From Sporolituus thermophilus DSM 23256 (GTDB lineage: Bacteria > Bacillota > Negativicutes > Sporomusales > Thermosinaceae): a DNA stretch of 64,000 nucleotides. The DNA lies in contig NZ_FNBU01000005.1 in assembly GCF_900102435.1 (NCBI RefSeq), positions 1 to 64,000 of the forward strand, given 5' to 3'. Below the pieces are notes generated by a model that saw only the letters and a list, made by a program, of their open reading frames with translations, had not been told where the DNA came from and did no database searches. Every line of letters begins with the position of its first letter. Positions within the stretch are counted from its first letter, which is position 1. The position numbers and the translations under genes were made by a program. This document shows positions 54,424-62,923 of this stretch, piece after piece.

Positions 54424-55419
54424 ATGAAGGTACGTGAACGCCTGGAAGAGCTGGAATACAAATTGCTGTCGCCTTATGCTGCCAAGAGCCGTGATGCTGT
54501 TCGTGACCGTGAGGAACAGCTGTGCGATTTTCGCACTTCTTTTCAACGGGATCGGGACCGCATTATCCACAGTAAAGCCTTTCGGCGCTTAAAACACAAG
54601 ACGCAGGTTTATATTGCGCCGGGTGATCATTATCGCATGCGTATGACCCATAGTTTAGAAGTAGCGCAAATATCGCGCACCATTGCCAGGGGACTTAGGC
54701 TCAATGAAGATTTGACCGAGGCCATTGCACTCGGCCATGATGTCGGCCATACCCCTTTTGGCCATGCCGGCGAATATGCCTTGCGGGAAATCATCGGTCA
54801 TTTCAATCACAACGAACAGAGTTTGCGGGTTGTGGATTATCTGGAGCGTAACGGGCAGGGGCTTAATTTAACCCTTGAAGTCAAGGATGGCATCGTCAAC
54901 CATACCGGCACGAACAAACCGTTTACACTTGAAGGCAACATTGTACGAATTGGCGATCGCATCGCCTACCTTTGCCACGATTACGATGACGGCATTCGGG
55001 CCGGCATGCTTAGACCCACCGACCTTCCGGAAAAAGTAGCCCGTACCCTTGGCACCAATCCTTCCAGTATGATTACGGTTATGGTGTCGGATATGATTCA
55101 GGTTTCCGACGGCCAAAGCGAGATTCGGATGTCATCGGCAGTGCAAGAAGCTATGGATGAGTTTCGTGAGTTCATGTTCGAGAAGATTTACCACTCGGCC
55201 GAACTCGAACCGGATCGGACGAAAGCCAAATATGTAATCCATAAGCTCTATGATTATTTTATGGCTCATCCCGGCCGTTTGCCGCAGGAATTTCTCGACC
55301 GGGAAGAGCGCTGGGGTCTTCAAGTAACAGTAATAGATTATATTGCCGGTCTCACGGATTCTTACGCGATTAGTCTTTTTGAAAACTTGTTTATTCCTTC
55401 CAAGTGGGGAATGGGATGA
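54424..55419 (+). CDS. dgt: dGTP triphosphohydrolase-like HD protein
   Basis: A 331-residue HD-domain dNTPase that splits dNTPs into deoxynucleoside and triphosphate. HD metal motif: His76 (MTHSLEVAQI), His105-Asp106 (LGHDVGHTPFGHAGE) and a later Asp (RIGDRIAYLCHDYDD). It is shorter than E. coli Dgt and belongs to the dGTPase-like group 2 that precedes dnaG in many Firmicutes. Exact nucleotide preference is unknown. GGAGGGGAG precedes the ATG. Confidence 0.9.
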   Translation: MKVRERLEELEYKLLSPYAAKSRDAVRDREEQLCDFRTSFQRDRDRIIHSKAFRRLKHKTQVYIAPGDHYRMRMTHSLEVAQISRTIARGLRLNEDLTEAIALGHDVGHTPFGHAGEYALREIIGHFNHNEQSLRVVDYLERNGQGLNLTLEVKDGIVNHTGTNKPFTLEGNIVRIGDRIAYLCHDYDDGIRAGMLRPTDLPEKVARTLGTNPSSMITVMVSDMIQVSDGQSEIRMSSAVQEAMDEFREFMFEKIYHSAELEPDRTKAKYVIHKLYDYFMAHPGRLPQEFLDREERWGLQVTVIDYIAGLTDSYAISLFENLFIPSKWGMG

Positions 55420-55508
55420 TTATGTCAAAACGGGTTGGCGCCAGATTTGTTATTTGCTTATGGGCTGTCATACAGCGCAAAGGAACTGCCTGAGTACACA
55501 CGTTATGC

Positions 55509-55528
55509 CCCGCCTAGGCGGGTTTTTT
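55509..55528 (+). terminator. Terminator after dgt
   Basis: CCCGCC (55509-55514) / GGCGGG (55517-55522) followed by six T. The compact palindrome opens a few central pairs to form the loop. Confidence 0.8.
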
Positions 55529-55585
55529 ACATTCTGTAGTCACTAGCAAAAACTATTTAATTTGTCAAGGGGTCAAAGAGGATAT

Positions 55586-55614
55586 TTGTTGTTCACATTG
55601 AATATTAATATATA
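55586..55614 (+). promoter_or_regulatory. Possible promoter of the dnaG-rpoD operon
   Basis: TTGTTG (55586-55591), 17-bp spacer, TATATA (55609-55614). Confidence 0.5.
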
Positions 55615-55728
55615 AATAGGTCTATTAACCTACGGGTAAAGGAGGATTTTGGCATTTAATGTAGAATAAGACCAATCTTGGGCAATCGCCTTTATTTAAC
55701 TATTAATCGTGCATATTATAGGTATGTT

Positions 55729-57549
55729 ATGAAAGATGCTAGGTTTGACGATTTCATAGATCGCCTGCGTTCGGAGTGCGATATCGTCAGCGTAATCTCC
55801 GAATATGTTCCACTAAAGAAAAAAGGGAAAAATTATTGGGGTTGTTGCCCTTTTCACCATGAAAAGACGCCGTCTTTTTCTGTCACGCCGGAAAAAGGAT
55901 TTTTCTATTGTTTTGGTTGTCAGACTGGCGGCAATGTTTTTAATTTCCTAATGAAAATTGAAAACATCAGCTTCTTTGAAGCCGCTAAAAAATTGGCTGC
56001 CAAACTGAATATCCCGTTGCCCGAAAAAGAAAAATCACCGGCGGAAATAGCCAGGGAACGAGAATTAGCCGCGCTTTATTTGGTTAATGAATATGCCAGC
56101 GAATTTTATCACGCCTGCCTCACTAAGACCAACATGGGAAGAGCCGCCAGAGAATACCTTGCCGGTCGGGGTATCAGTGACGACATTATCCGCAAGTTTA
56201 AGTTGGGATTTGCACCGCCTGCCTGGGACAAATTAGCTCAGGCTCTTACCCGGCGCGGGCTTACGGAAGAATTGTTGCTAAAGGCCGGTTTGGTTTCGGC
56301 GCGTCCTAGGGGCGACGGTATTTATGACCGCTTCCGCAACCGTGTTATGTTTCCCATCCGAGATGCTCGCGGGCGGGTAGTAGGGTTTGGCGGACGGGTA
56401 CTAGATGATAGTAGTCCCAAATATCTAAATTCGCCGGATACCTTACTCTTCAATAAACGTCACTTGCTCTACGGGCTTGATGCGGCTTTTCGTTCAATCA
56501 AAGAATCTGGCCTAGCCATTGTAGTGGAAGGGTACATGGATGTCATTACGGCTCACGGTTTCGGTTTTACGAATGTGGTAGCCTCGTTGGGTACAGCCTT
56601 TACACCCGAACAGGCCGGACTACTGAAGCAGTGCTCCGTTTCGCAAGTGCTGTTTGCCTATGACAGCGACGCTGCTGGGCAAAATGCTACTGTTCGCGCT
56701 TTGTCAACAGTCCGTGAACGGGGGTTTAACGTCAAAGTTGTTTCCATTCCAGATGGCAAGGATCCAGATGAATTTCTGCGGCGGCACGGGCCGGAAGCTT
56801 TTACCCGGGCTTTATCTCAAGCATTGCCGTTTGTTGATTATCAGATTCAACAGGCCCTGGAGAGTAGCGACTATTCAACCCTTGAAGGTAAGGTTGCGGT
56901 TGTATCGAAGGTTCTACCTGTCTTGGCTTCGGTTGGGAACGCTGTTGAAGTGAATGATCATATCGCGCGTTTGGCGCAGAAGTTAAATATTGATGAAAGT
57001 GCCATAAGGACTGAATATGGTAAGTATATTCACCAGTATAAAAAGGATAAAATTGTAAATAAGGGAAACAATATAAATAGCCATCTTAATTTTGTCAAGT
57101 TTGCCAAAGGGCCGGAAGCGGCCACTGTTGCCGCGGAGCGACAGTTAATCCGTCTTATGTGCGACGATGGGGCGCTAATTCCTTATGTTCAGGTACAGCT
57201 CGCTGTCGATGATTTTTCCGATGGCGCACGACAGGAGATTGTGCACCGTATTTTCATGGCCTATAATACTGGTGAAAATTTGGAGCCTGCTGTTTTAGCA
57301 ATGGGACTCAGCGAAACAGCAAATACCGAGTTGTCGCATATTATGTTAATAGATGGGAAATGTGCCGATGTCACAAAAGTGGTCGACGACTGCTTAAAGA
57401 CAATCCGGCTTGCGCGCCTTAAAGCCTTGTATGAGCAACACCGGTTAAAAGCCGATGAATTAGAACGCATGGGGGATAGTCGCTTTCAGGAGGAATTGGC
57501 TGAAAGTAAGCGAATCAATGATGAGATTAGAAAACTACAGCAGTGTTAA
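55729..57549 (+). CDS. dnaG: DNA primase
   Basis: A 606-residue primase. CHC2 zinc finger: Cys40, His43, Cys61, Cys64 (WGCCPFHHEKTPSF, YCFGCQTGG). The TOPRIM catalytic domain has Glu267 (IVVEGYMD) and Asp312-x-Asp314 (FAYDSDAAG). The C-terminal helical domain (about 450-606) binds DnaB. The frame is open from TTG 55678; ATG 55729 (MKDARFDDFIDRLRSE) fits the family, though its ribosome site is weak, and the good site at 55638 is 84 nt away. rpoD follows after 51 nt. Confidence 0.95.
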   Translation: MKDARFDDFIDRLRSECDIVSVISEYVPLKKKGKNYWGCCPFHHEKTPSFSVTPEKGFFYCFGCQTGGNVFNFLMKIENISFFEAAKKLAAKLNIPLPEKEKSPAEIARERELAALYLVNEYASEFYHACLTKTNMGRAAREYLAGRGISDDIIRKFKLGFAPPAWDKLAQALTRRGLTEELLLKAGLVSARPRGDGIYDRFRNRVMFPIRDARGRVVGFGGRVLDDSSPKYLNSPDTLLFNKRHLLYGLDAAFRSIKESGLAIVVEGYMDVITAHGFGFTNVVASLGTAFTPEQAGLLKQCSVSQVLFAYDSDAAGQNATVRALSTVRERGFNVKVVSIPDGKDPDEFLRRHGPEAFTRALSQALPFVDYQIQQALESSDYSTLEGKVAVVSKVLPVLASVGNAVEVNDHIARLAQKLNIDESAIRTEYGKYIHQYKKDKIVNKGNNINSHLNFVKFAKGPEAATVAAERQLIRLMCDDGALIPYVQVQLAVDDFSDGARQEIVHRIFMAYNTGENLEPAVLAMGLSETANTELSHIMLIDGKCADVTKVVDDCLKTIRLARLKALYEQHRLKADELERMGDSRFQEELAESKRINDEIRKLQQC

Positions 57550-57600
57550 CTGCTACTCATTACACCTAGACCCAAACAGCCGACGGGAGGGGGGAGTAAA

Positions 57601-58707
57601 ATGACAGACAAAAAGAACACTAACGAGCATGTAAACGAACTTCTGCATAAGGGCAAAAAACGAGGCGGCATGCTGACATATTCGGAGATAATGGATACTC
57701 TCCAGGGTGAGGATTTAACTCCCGATGAAATAGACGATATGTATGAGGTTTTTAATAGTAAGGGCATTGAAATTGTTGATGAAATTCCCGACGTCGAAAC
57801 CCTGGAAGACCCAGACATTACCGCAATCGAAGCAGCGCCCGAAGAAGTGGATATTGATCTTAGTATTCCGGAAGGCATCAGCATCGACGACCCGGTGCGC
57901 ATGTACCTTAAGGAGATTGGCCGGGTTCCGCTTCTAACGGCTGAAGAAGAGATACAATTAGCCAAACGTATGGAACAGGGCGATGAGGAAGCTAAACGCC
58001 GTCTTGCCGAAGCCAACCTCCGCCTGGTTGTTAGCATTGCTAAACGCTATGTCGGCCGTGGGATGCTGTTCCTGGATTTGATCCAGGAGGGTAATCTGGG
58101 ATTAATCAAAGCCGTAGAAAAGTTTGATTATAATAAGGGGTATAAGTTTAGTACTTATGCGACTTGGTGGATACGCCAGGCGATTACGCGCGCCATTGCT
58201 GACCAGGCGCGTACCATTCGTATCCCTGTCCACATGGTTGAGACAATTAATAAATTAATTCGCGTTTCTCGCCAGCTTCTTCAGGAAAAGGGACGGGAGC
58301 CGACGCCTGAAGAGATTGCCCGTGAGATGGATATCAGTGTGGAGCGAGTGCGCGAGATCATGAAAATCGCGCAGGAGCCCGTATCTCTGGAGACTCCCAT
58401 CGGCGAAGAAGAAGATTCGCATCTGGGAGATTTTATCGAGGACCAGGACGCACCTGCTCCCGCCGAAGCGGCGTCGTTTATGCTGCTAAAGGAACAATTG
58501 GAAGAGGTGCTTGAGACCCTCACACCCCGCGAAGAAAAAGTGTTGCGGCTCCGTTTCGGTTTGGACGATGGCCGTGCCCGTACCTTAGAAGAAGTGGGCC
58601 AATACTTTGGTGTAACACGGGAACGTATTCGTCAAATCGAAGCCAAAGCGCTGCGCAAGTTGCGCCATCCCAGCCGCAGCAAGAAACTCAAAGACTTCCT
58701 GGAATAG
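57601..58707 (+). CDS. rpoD: RNA polymerase primary sigma factor
   Basis: A 368-residue SigA/RpoD of Firmicute length. A short acidic region 1.1 ([20 protein letters not shown]) is followed by region 1.2, region 2 ([20 protein letters not shown] and [19 protein letters not shown], for -10 recognition), region 3 and region 4 HTH ([20 protein letters not shown]). Its specificity accounts for the TTGACA/TATAAT promoters found throughout the window. GGGAGGGGGGAG precedes the ATG. It is second in the dnaG-rpoD macromolecular synthesis operon. Confidence 0.97.
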   Translation: MTDKKNTNEHVNELLHKGKKRGGMLTYSEIMDTLQGEDLTPDEIDDMYEVFNSKGIEIVDEIPDVETLEDPDITAIEAAPEEVDIDLSIPEGISIDDPVRMYLKEIGRVPLLTAEEEIQLAKRMEQGDEEAKRRLAEANLRLVVSIAKRYVGRGMLFLDLIQEGNLGLIKAVEKFDYNKGYKFSTYATWWIRQAITRAIADQARTIRIPVHMVETINKLIRVSRQLLQEKGREPTPEEIAREMDISVERVREIMKIAQEPVSLETPIGEEEDSHLGDFIEDQDAPAPAEAASFMLLKEQLEEVLETLTPREEKVLRLRFGLDDGRARTLEEVGQYFGVTRERIRQIEAKALRKLRHPSRSKKLKDFLE

Positions 58708-58742
58708 TAGCGGCGGCAAAGACGGGCAAGATTAAAAAAGTC

Positions 58743-58771
58743 TTGACGTAACACCGGGCTTACTTTATAAT
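58743..58771 (+). promoter_or_regulatory. Promoter of the tRNA cluster
   Basis: TTGACG (58743-58748), 17-bp spacer, TATAAT (58766-58771), 16 nt before tRNA-Asn. A near-consensus stable-RNA promoter. Confidence 0.88.
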
Positions 58772-58787
58772 ATGATTTGGCGGTTAT

Positions 58788-58862
58788 TCCTCGATAGCTC
58801 AATGGTAGAGCACTCGGCTGTTAACCGAGTGGTTGCAGGTTCGAGTCCTGCTCGAGGAGCCA
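58788..58862 (+). tRNA. tRNA-Asn (anticodon GTT)
   Basis: 75 nt with encoded CCA. Acceptor TCCTCGA / TCGAGGA, anticodon stem CTCGG / CCGAG with loop CTGTTAA (anticodon 58820-58822), T arm GCAGG-TTCGAGT-CCTGC. Confidence 0.97.
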
Positions 58863-58914
58863 TTTGCTTGTTAAAAAACAGGCTTTCATGGAAAGACCTG
58901 TTTTCAATATCTTT

Positions 58915-58989
58915 GGGCCTATAGCTCAGCGGTAGAGCAGCCGGCTCATAACCGGCTGGTCCCTGGTTCGATCCCAGGTGGGCCCACCA
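58915..58989 (+). tRNA. tRNA with CAT anticodon (Met elongator or lysidine tRNA-Ile2)
   Basis: 75 nt with encoded CCA. Acceptor GGGCCTA / TGGGCCC, anticodon stem CCGG / CCGG with loop CTCATAA, T arm CCTGG-TTCGATC-CCAGG. The GGCTCATAACC arm resembles tRNA-Ile2, whose C34 is changed to lysidine, as much as elongator tRNA-Met; initiator features (GGG-CCC below the loop with unpaired first base) are absent. Confidence 0.93.
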
Positions 58990-59001
58990 ATAATCTTATT
59001 T

Positions 59002-59076
59002 GGCCCGTTGGTCAAGTGGTTAAGACACCGCCCTTTCACGGCGGTAACAGGGGTTCGAATCCCCTACGGGTCACCA
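59002..59076 (+). tRNA. tRNA-Glu (anticodon TTC)
   Basis: 75 nt with encoded CCA. Acceptor GGCCCGT / ACGGGTC, anticodon stem CCGCC / GGCGG with loop CTTTCAC (anticodon TTC), T arm GGGGTTCGAATCCCC. Confidence 0.96.
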
Positions 59077-59140
59077 TAGTTGTATTTACCGGGGTTCTTC
59101 GAGGACTGCGGAGAAAATATATTTTATTTTATAATAAAAG

Positions 59141-59169
59141 GCAAAGCCTACGCTTTGCTTTTTATTTTT
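59141..59169 (+). terminator. Terminator of the tRNA cluster
   Basis: 7-bp stem GCAAAGC (59141-59147) / GCTTTGC (59152-59158), then TTTTTATTTTT. Confidence 0.8.
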
Positions 59170-59282
59170 GTATTTTGTATATGGTAAAGAATTTTTTTAA
59201 CACTATGCATAACTATATCTTTGTTGCTTACGGAAAGGATAATTTAACCAGCCGACGAAATAATAAATGAGGAGGATTTAGT

Positions 59283-59990
59283 TTGAGACTGGGTGCACGG
59301 TTGGCGGGCATCGCCAAATTGGTCCCGACGGGAACCAGACTCGCCGATATTGGCACAGACCATGCGATGCTGCCTGTCTGCCTTGTTCGGGAGGGCGTGA
59401 TTTCTTACGCCGTAGCGGGGGAAGTACATGAAGGACCTTTTAAAACAGCCAAGGCGGCTGTTGCGCGACTAGGTCTGGAGAACTTTATAACGGTGCGGTT
59501 TGGCAATGGCCTGGAAGTCCTTCGCCCTTATGAGGTTGAAACGGTTGTAATTGCCGGCATGGGCGGAGCGACAATTATTGATATTTTGTCACAGCGGCCA
59601 GAGGTAACGCAAACGCTAAAACTTTTGCTGTTGCAGCCGATGGTTGGTGCGGCGGCAGTACGGCGCTGGCTCAAGGCAAACGGTTGGTGTTTGCGTGCTG
59701 AAGACCTGGTGGAAGAGGAAGGGCGGCTCTATGAAATAATCGCCGCTGTCCAAGGCTCATCGCCCGATTATGAAGATATATTGTACGATATAGGACCGCT
59801 GCTGTGGGAAGGCCGCCACCGCTTGCTAAAACAACACGTTGATCACCTTAGCGAACAAATTACGGCTACGCTTACGGCGATGGCGGAAAGTCTGCAAGCC
59901 AAGAAATCCGTAAAATACCGGGAACTTACCCGGAAACTCGCGCAACTGGAGGCCAAGCGAAAATGCCTGTCAAGTGTCACGTCATCATAG
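59283..59990 (+). CDS. trmK: tRNA (adenine-N1)-methyltransferase TrmK
   Basis: A 235-residue SAM-dependent methyltransferase making m1A22 in tRNA. Motif I LADIGTDHAMLPVCLV, motif IV-like VVIAGMGGATIIDIL and the QPMVGAAAVRRWL segment identify the TrmK/YqfN family. A helical C-terminus (about 165-235) is typical. TTG 59283 has GAGGAGG about 8 nt upstream. It overlaps the Nif3-like gene by 28 nt, and the trmK-yqfO order after sigA is conserved in Firmicutes. Confidence 0.93.
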   Translation: MRLGARLAGIAKLVPTGTRLADIGTDHAMLPVCLVREGVISYAVAGEVHEGPFKTAKAAVARLGLENFITVRFGNGLEVLRPYEVETVVIAGMGGATIIDILSQRPEVTQTLKLLLLQPMVGAAAVRRWLKANGWCLRAEDLVEEEGRLYEIIAAVQGSSPDYEDILYDIGPLLWEGRHRLLKQHVDHLSEQITATLTAMAESLQAKKSVKYRELTRKLAQLEAKRKCLSSVTSS

Positions 59991-61081
59991 ATGCCTTAGA
60001 AAATTTGGCTCCCCGGCATTTAGCTGCCGATTGGGATAATGTCGGGCTGCTCTTAGGCAGTGCCATGCAGGACATTACCAAGATTTTCGTTACCCTGGAC
60101 GTCACGCTGGCTGCGGCCCAATATGCAGCTGCCAATGGCATTGATTTGATTGTGTCGCATCATCCGGTAATATTCAAGGGTATAAAGCATGTCCGTACTG
60201 ACTCGCCAACCGGGAGAGTGTTACAAACGCTTATTAAACATGATGTTGCCGTCTATGCTGCTCATACCAATCTGGATGCCGCGGCGGGCGGGGTCAATGA
60301 CGTTTTGGCCAAGCGGCTCAATCTTAATGATATTGCGCCGCTCCAGACGCAATATACGGAAAAGCTTGTCAAAATCGTTACGTTTGTTCCGGAAGGGCAT
60401 GTGGAATCCGTTCGCAATGCCATGGCTGCGGCCGGGGCCGGCCATATCGGCAATTACAGCCATTGTTCTTTTCAGACGGCGGGAACAGGAACTTTTTTGC
60501 CTTTAGCCGGGACCAGACCGTTTATTGGCGAGCAGGGTAAAATGGAATATGTGCCTGAATACCGTTTGGAGACTATTGCGCCAGAAGCAATTGTCCGACG
60601 GGTTGTCGCCGCTATGATCAAGGCTCATCCTTATGAAGAGGTAGCCTATGATCTTTATCCGCTTTTGAATAGTGGCGCTGCCTACGGTCTTGGCCGTGTG
60701 GGTACATTGGCCCAATCCTTGTCGCTAGCGGACTTTGCTATAGTGGTTAAAGCCGCATTGGGACTGGAGCAGCTGAAAATCGCCGGTGACCTGGCGGCTA
60801 AAGTCCGCAAAGTTGCCGTGTGCGGCGGAAGCGGCATTAGTGTAACGAGTGCGGCCATTGCCGCGGGCGCTGACGTTCTTATTACCGGTGACGTTAAATA
60901 CCATGAAGCTCAGGATGCTGTTGCAGCAGGACTGGCGATCATTGACGCCGGGCATTTTGCCACCGAGCAGCCCGTTGTCGCCGCCGTAGCAAGCTACCTT
61001 GAAGAATGTGCCGCTGCCAATAATTGGCATGTGGCCATTTATACTGACACTATTAATACGGATGTTTTTACTGTGTTGTAA
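59963..61081 (+). CDS. Nif3-like dinuclear metal centre protein (YqfO)
   Basis: A 372-residue hexameric Nif3/YqfO family protein with a dinuclear metal site: His66-His67 (IVSHHPVIF), an AHTNLDAAAGG segment (His and Asp ligands) and C-terminal DVLITGDVKYHEA and DAGHFATEQP. A central PII-like insertion domain (about 130-230) is present, as in B. subtilis YqfO. Reported relatives act as GTP cyclohydrolase-like or unknown enzymes; function not assigned here. It starts within trmK. Confidence 0.92.
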   Translation: MPVKCHVIIDALENLAPRHLAADWDNVGLLLGSAMQDITKIFVTLDVTLAAAQYAAANGIDLIVSHHPVIFKGIKHVRTDSPTGRVLQTLIKHDVAVYAAHTNLDAAAGGVNDVLAKRLNLNDIAPLQTQYTEKLVKIVTFVPEGHVESVRNAMAAAGAGHIGNYSHCSFQTAGTGTFLPLAGTRPFIGEQGKMEYVPEYRLETIAPEAIVRRVVAAMIKAHPYEEVAYDLYPLLNSGAAYGLGRVGTLAQSLSLADFAIVVKAALGLEQLKIAGDLAAKVRKVAVCGGSGISVTSAAIAAGADVLITGDVKYHEAQDAVAAGLAIIDAGHFATEQPVVAAVASYLEECAAANNWHVAIYTDTINTDVFTVL

Positions 61082-61149
61082 ACAGGGTGCTTTTTTGCTC
61101 CCTGTTTTTTTTATAGCTCGTTTAAGCAATTCTATAAGGAGGGATAACA

Positions 61150-61851
61150 GTGAGAGAACAATTAGAGCTTCTTTGGCAGCTCCAAGCGGTGGAAGAGCAG
61201 ATTCGTGCCATTGTCCGTAGAAGGGAGAGTATCAAAGCCGACGAGGTACGCCAGCTATGGCATGAAATTCAACTGCTTTCGCAAAATATAATTGCCGATA
61301 AAGAGAAGCTGGAGTGCCAACGCCGCGTTTGTGCCGCCCTGGAAAGCGACCTGACAAAGTTAACCCGTCAGCTGCGCTTGCTTGAAGAACGGCTATACAA
61401 GAATAGCAGCGGGAGTGTTCGCGAATTGGAGCAGCTGAGAATTAAACATGAAAGTTTGCAGCGGGAAATCCACGATCGGGAAGAGGAAGTTTTCCGGTTT
61501 TTGGAGAGTTGTGAGCAACTGGCAGACAGAATAGCTAACCAGGAAACGGCCTTGCAGGATAAAAAACAGCGTCATGGTATAGGACAACGGAAAATTGCTG
61601 AGGCAATAGCCGCGCTTGAAGGCGAAGAAAGGGTACTTCGCGAACAGCAGAAGAGTCTGCGCTGCCGTATTGACCCCGGTTTATTGGCAACTTATCAAGC
61701 ACTTAATGCGAAATTGGCAATGCCGGTTGCTAAGGTTAGCCAGGGTGTGTGTAGCGGCTGCCGCCGGAGTATTCCAACTTGTCAAACACGCACCCGTCCG
61801 GGCGAAATCCAGTTTTGCGACAACTGCGGCCGGATACTTTTCTTAAAGTAA
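61150..61851 (+). CDS. Coiled-coil protein with C4 zinc ribbon
   Basis: A 233-residue protein: residues 1-180 are a long charged coiled coil (RQLRLLEERLYKNSSGSVRE, LEQLRIKHESLQREIHDREE), ending in a C4 zinc ribbon CSGCRRSIPT and FCDNCGRILF (zf-RING_7/DUF164 type, CT398-like). Function is unproven; its location directly after the Nif3-like gene and before rnpB is common in Firmicutes. GTG 61150 is preceded by AAGGAGGG at 61137. Confidence 0.88.
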   Translation: MREQLELLWQLQAVEEQIRAIVRRRESIKADEVRQLWHEIQLLSQNIIADKEKLECQRRVCAALESDLTKLTRQLRLLEERLYKNSSGSVRELEQLRIKHESLQREIHDREEEVFRFLESCEQLADRIANQETALQDKKQRHGIGQRKIAEAIAALEGEERVLREQQKSLRCRIDPGLLATYQALNAKLAMPVAKVSQGVCSGCRRSIPTCQTRTRPGEIQFCDNCGRILFLK

Positions 61852-61886
61852 TATGTTTAAGTAATATGTTTTCCACAATTTGGATG

Positions 61887-61920
61887 TTGACGAAACCGCA
61901 AAGTTATGGTATTGTATAAT
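61887..61920 (+). promoter_or_regulatory. Promoter of rnpB
   Basis: TTGACG at 61887-61892 with either TATTGT at 61910-61915 (17-bp spacer) or TATAAT at 61915-61920 (22 bp). Transcription would start about 10-15 nt before the RNase P helix P1. Confidence 0.65.
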
Positions 61921-61936
61921 TCCTGATAACGACATA

Positions 61937-62302
61937 TGGCTATGAGTACGAAAGATGGTCGCGAATGCCGGAGGGCATTCGAGGAAAGTCCGAGCTCCAC
62001 AGGGCAGGGTGCTGGATAACGTCCAGCGAGGGCGACCTCAGGGAAAGTGCCACAGAAATGTAGACCGCCGGACGCTTTCGCGTTCGGTAAGGATGGAACG
62101 GTGCGGTAAGAGCGCACCAGCAGCCAGGCGACTGGCTGGCTAGGTAAACCCCACCCGGAGCAAGACCGAATAGGGAAGGAATGAGGCGGCCCGCTGACCT
62201 TCCGGGTTGTGTCGCTTGAGCCGTCAGGCAACTGGCGGCCTAGATAGATGACCATCACCGCGTGAGCGGAACAGAACTCGGCTTATTGACTACTCATAGT
62301 CT
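61937..62302 (+). ncRNA. rnpB: RNase P RNA, bacterial class A
   Basis: The conserved core is present: GAGGAAAGTCCGAGCTCCAC (CR-I, from about 61980), ACAGAAA, GTGCGGTAAGAGCGCACC (CR-II/III) and the 3' CAGAACTCGGCTTAT (CR-V). Ends pair as P1 GCTATGAGTA (61939) / TACTCATAGT (62300). About 365 nt, type A (ancestral) architecture rather than the Bacillus type B. It is the catalytic RNA for tRNA 5' maturation. Confidence 0.96.
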
Positions 62303-62305
62303 GAT

Positions 62306-62334
62306 AAAAAAAGGCAACAATCGTTGCCTTTTTG
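62306..62334 (+). terminator. Terminator of rnpB
   Basis: AAAAAGGCAAC / GTTGCCTTTTT with a short loop AATC, followed by T-rich sequence. Confidence 0.88.
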
Positions 62335-62454
62335 CATTTTACGCGGTAACGATGCAGTTGTCATACGCCTGCAAGGCAGGCATGTTCCTGAAAGGAAACT
62401 GTGCGGCCGGTACAGAATCTACATATGTGACAATCAGTTAAGGGAAGTGATTAA

Positions 62455-62922
62455 ATGCAAAAAGCGGAAGAATTCGCGGTTGCTTACGTTGTGTTCGAAG
62501 ATGACGAATGGTTTATTGTTGGTAGATTGGCGGACATTCAGCGGCTAAGCGATGCCGGGTATGTTGAAAGAGCTTGGGATATCAAACTTGATAATGGTCA
62601 TCGTCCTTACGCGGTGGTCAAAAAACGGGTTAACTTTGACATTTCTGAGCCGCCTAACGATGCGCCGAAAAATGGTTTAACCCAGACAATAGCTGCTAAA
62701 ACAGGCCTAAAATTCAGCGACAACCTGCACTTTTTGGAGCACACCTATCTTTTCCGTCCCAGTCCGGCCTTTTGGGGTGAACTACTGATTGGTTTTGCCG
62801 GCGCGGACGGACGTCTTCAAGACGTTAACCCTACGGATTATTATGCTATTTACCGCGGCTACATTTTGCACAATGTCAACGGGGCCAAGTTTGTGCGGCT
62901 CGACCCCGACACATTGGTCTGA
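62455..62922 (+). CDS. Unknown conserved-looking protein (155 aa)
   Basis: Not recognised as a named family. The 155-residue product is hydrophilic, with no signal peptide or membrane segment. The N-terminal half reads as a beta-rich unit (VAYVVFEDDEWFIVGRLADI) and the C-terminal half has aromatic-rich stretches (HTYLFRPSPAFWGELLIGFA, NPTDYYAIYRGYILHNVNG). AAGGGAAGTG lies 7 nt before the ATG, supporting a real gene. It converges on the nitroreductase with only one base between stop codons and no terminator. Confidence 0.65.
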   Translation: MQKAEEFAVAYVVFEDDEWFIVGRLADIQRLSDAGYVERAWDIKLDNGHRPYAVVKKRVNFDISEPPNDAPKNGLTQTIAAKTGLKFSDNLHFLEHTYLFRPSPAFWGELLIGFAGADGRLQDVNPTDYYAIYRGYILHNVNGAKFVRLDPDTLV

Positions 62923-62923
62923 A

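Larger units (their letters stand above)
55420..55728 (+). other. Intergenic region dgt-dnaG: terminator, promoter and an orphan ribosome site
   Basis: The 309-nt gap holds a terminator (55509-55528), a possible promoter (55586-55614) and AAAGGAGG at 55638-55645. The last is followed not by dnaG but by a 6-codon reading frame from TTG 55649 to TAA 55667-55669 (MAFNVE), 60 nt before the dnaG ATG. It could be a leader peptide or a vestige of an older start. Confidence 0.45.

Noticed and set aside
55422-55493. 23-codon ORF after dgt (MSKRVGARFVICLWAVIQRK...)
   Set aside because: No ribosome site and no recognisable family; too short to support.
57546-58037. 163-aa Ser/Arg-rich minus-strand ORF opposite rpoD
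   Set aside because: It is the antisense shadow of the rpoD coding sequence, with low-complexity composition and no ribosome site.
59077-59140. Decayed fourth tRNA after tRNA-Glu
   Set aside because: GGTTCTTCGAG recalls a T arm but no acceptor or anticodon stem can be built.
59016-59270. 84-aa plus-strand ORF after rpoD
   Set aside because: It begins inside tRNA-Glu and runs through the tRNA terminator.
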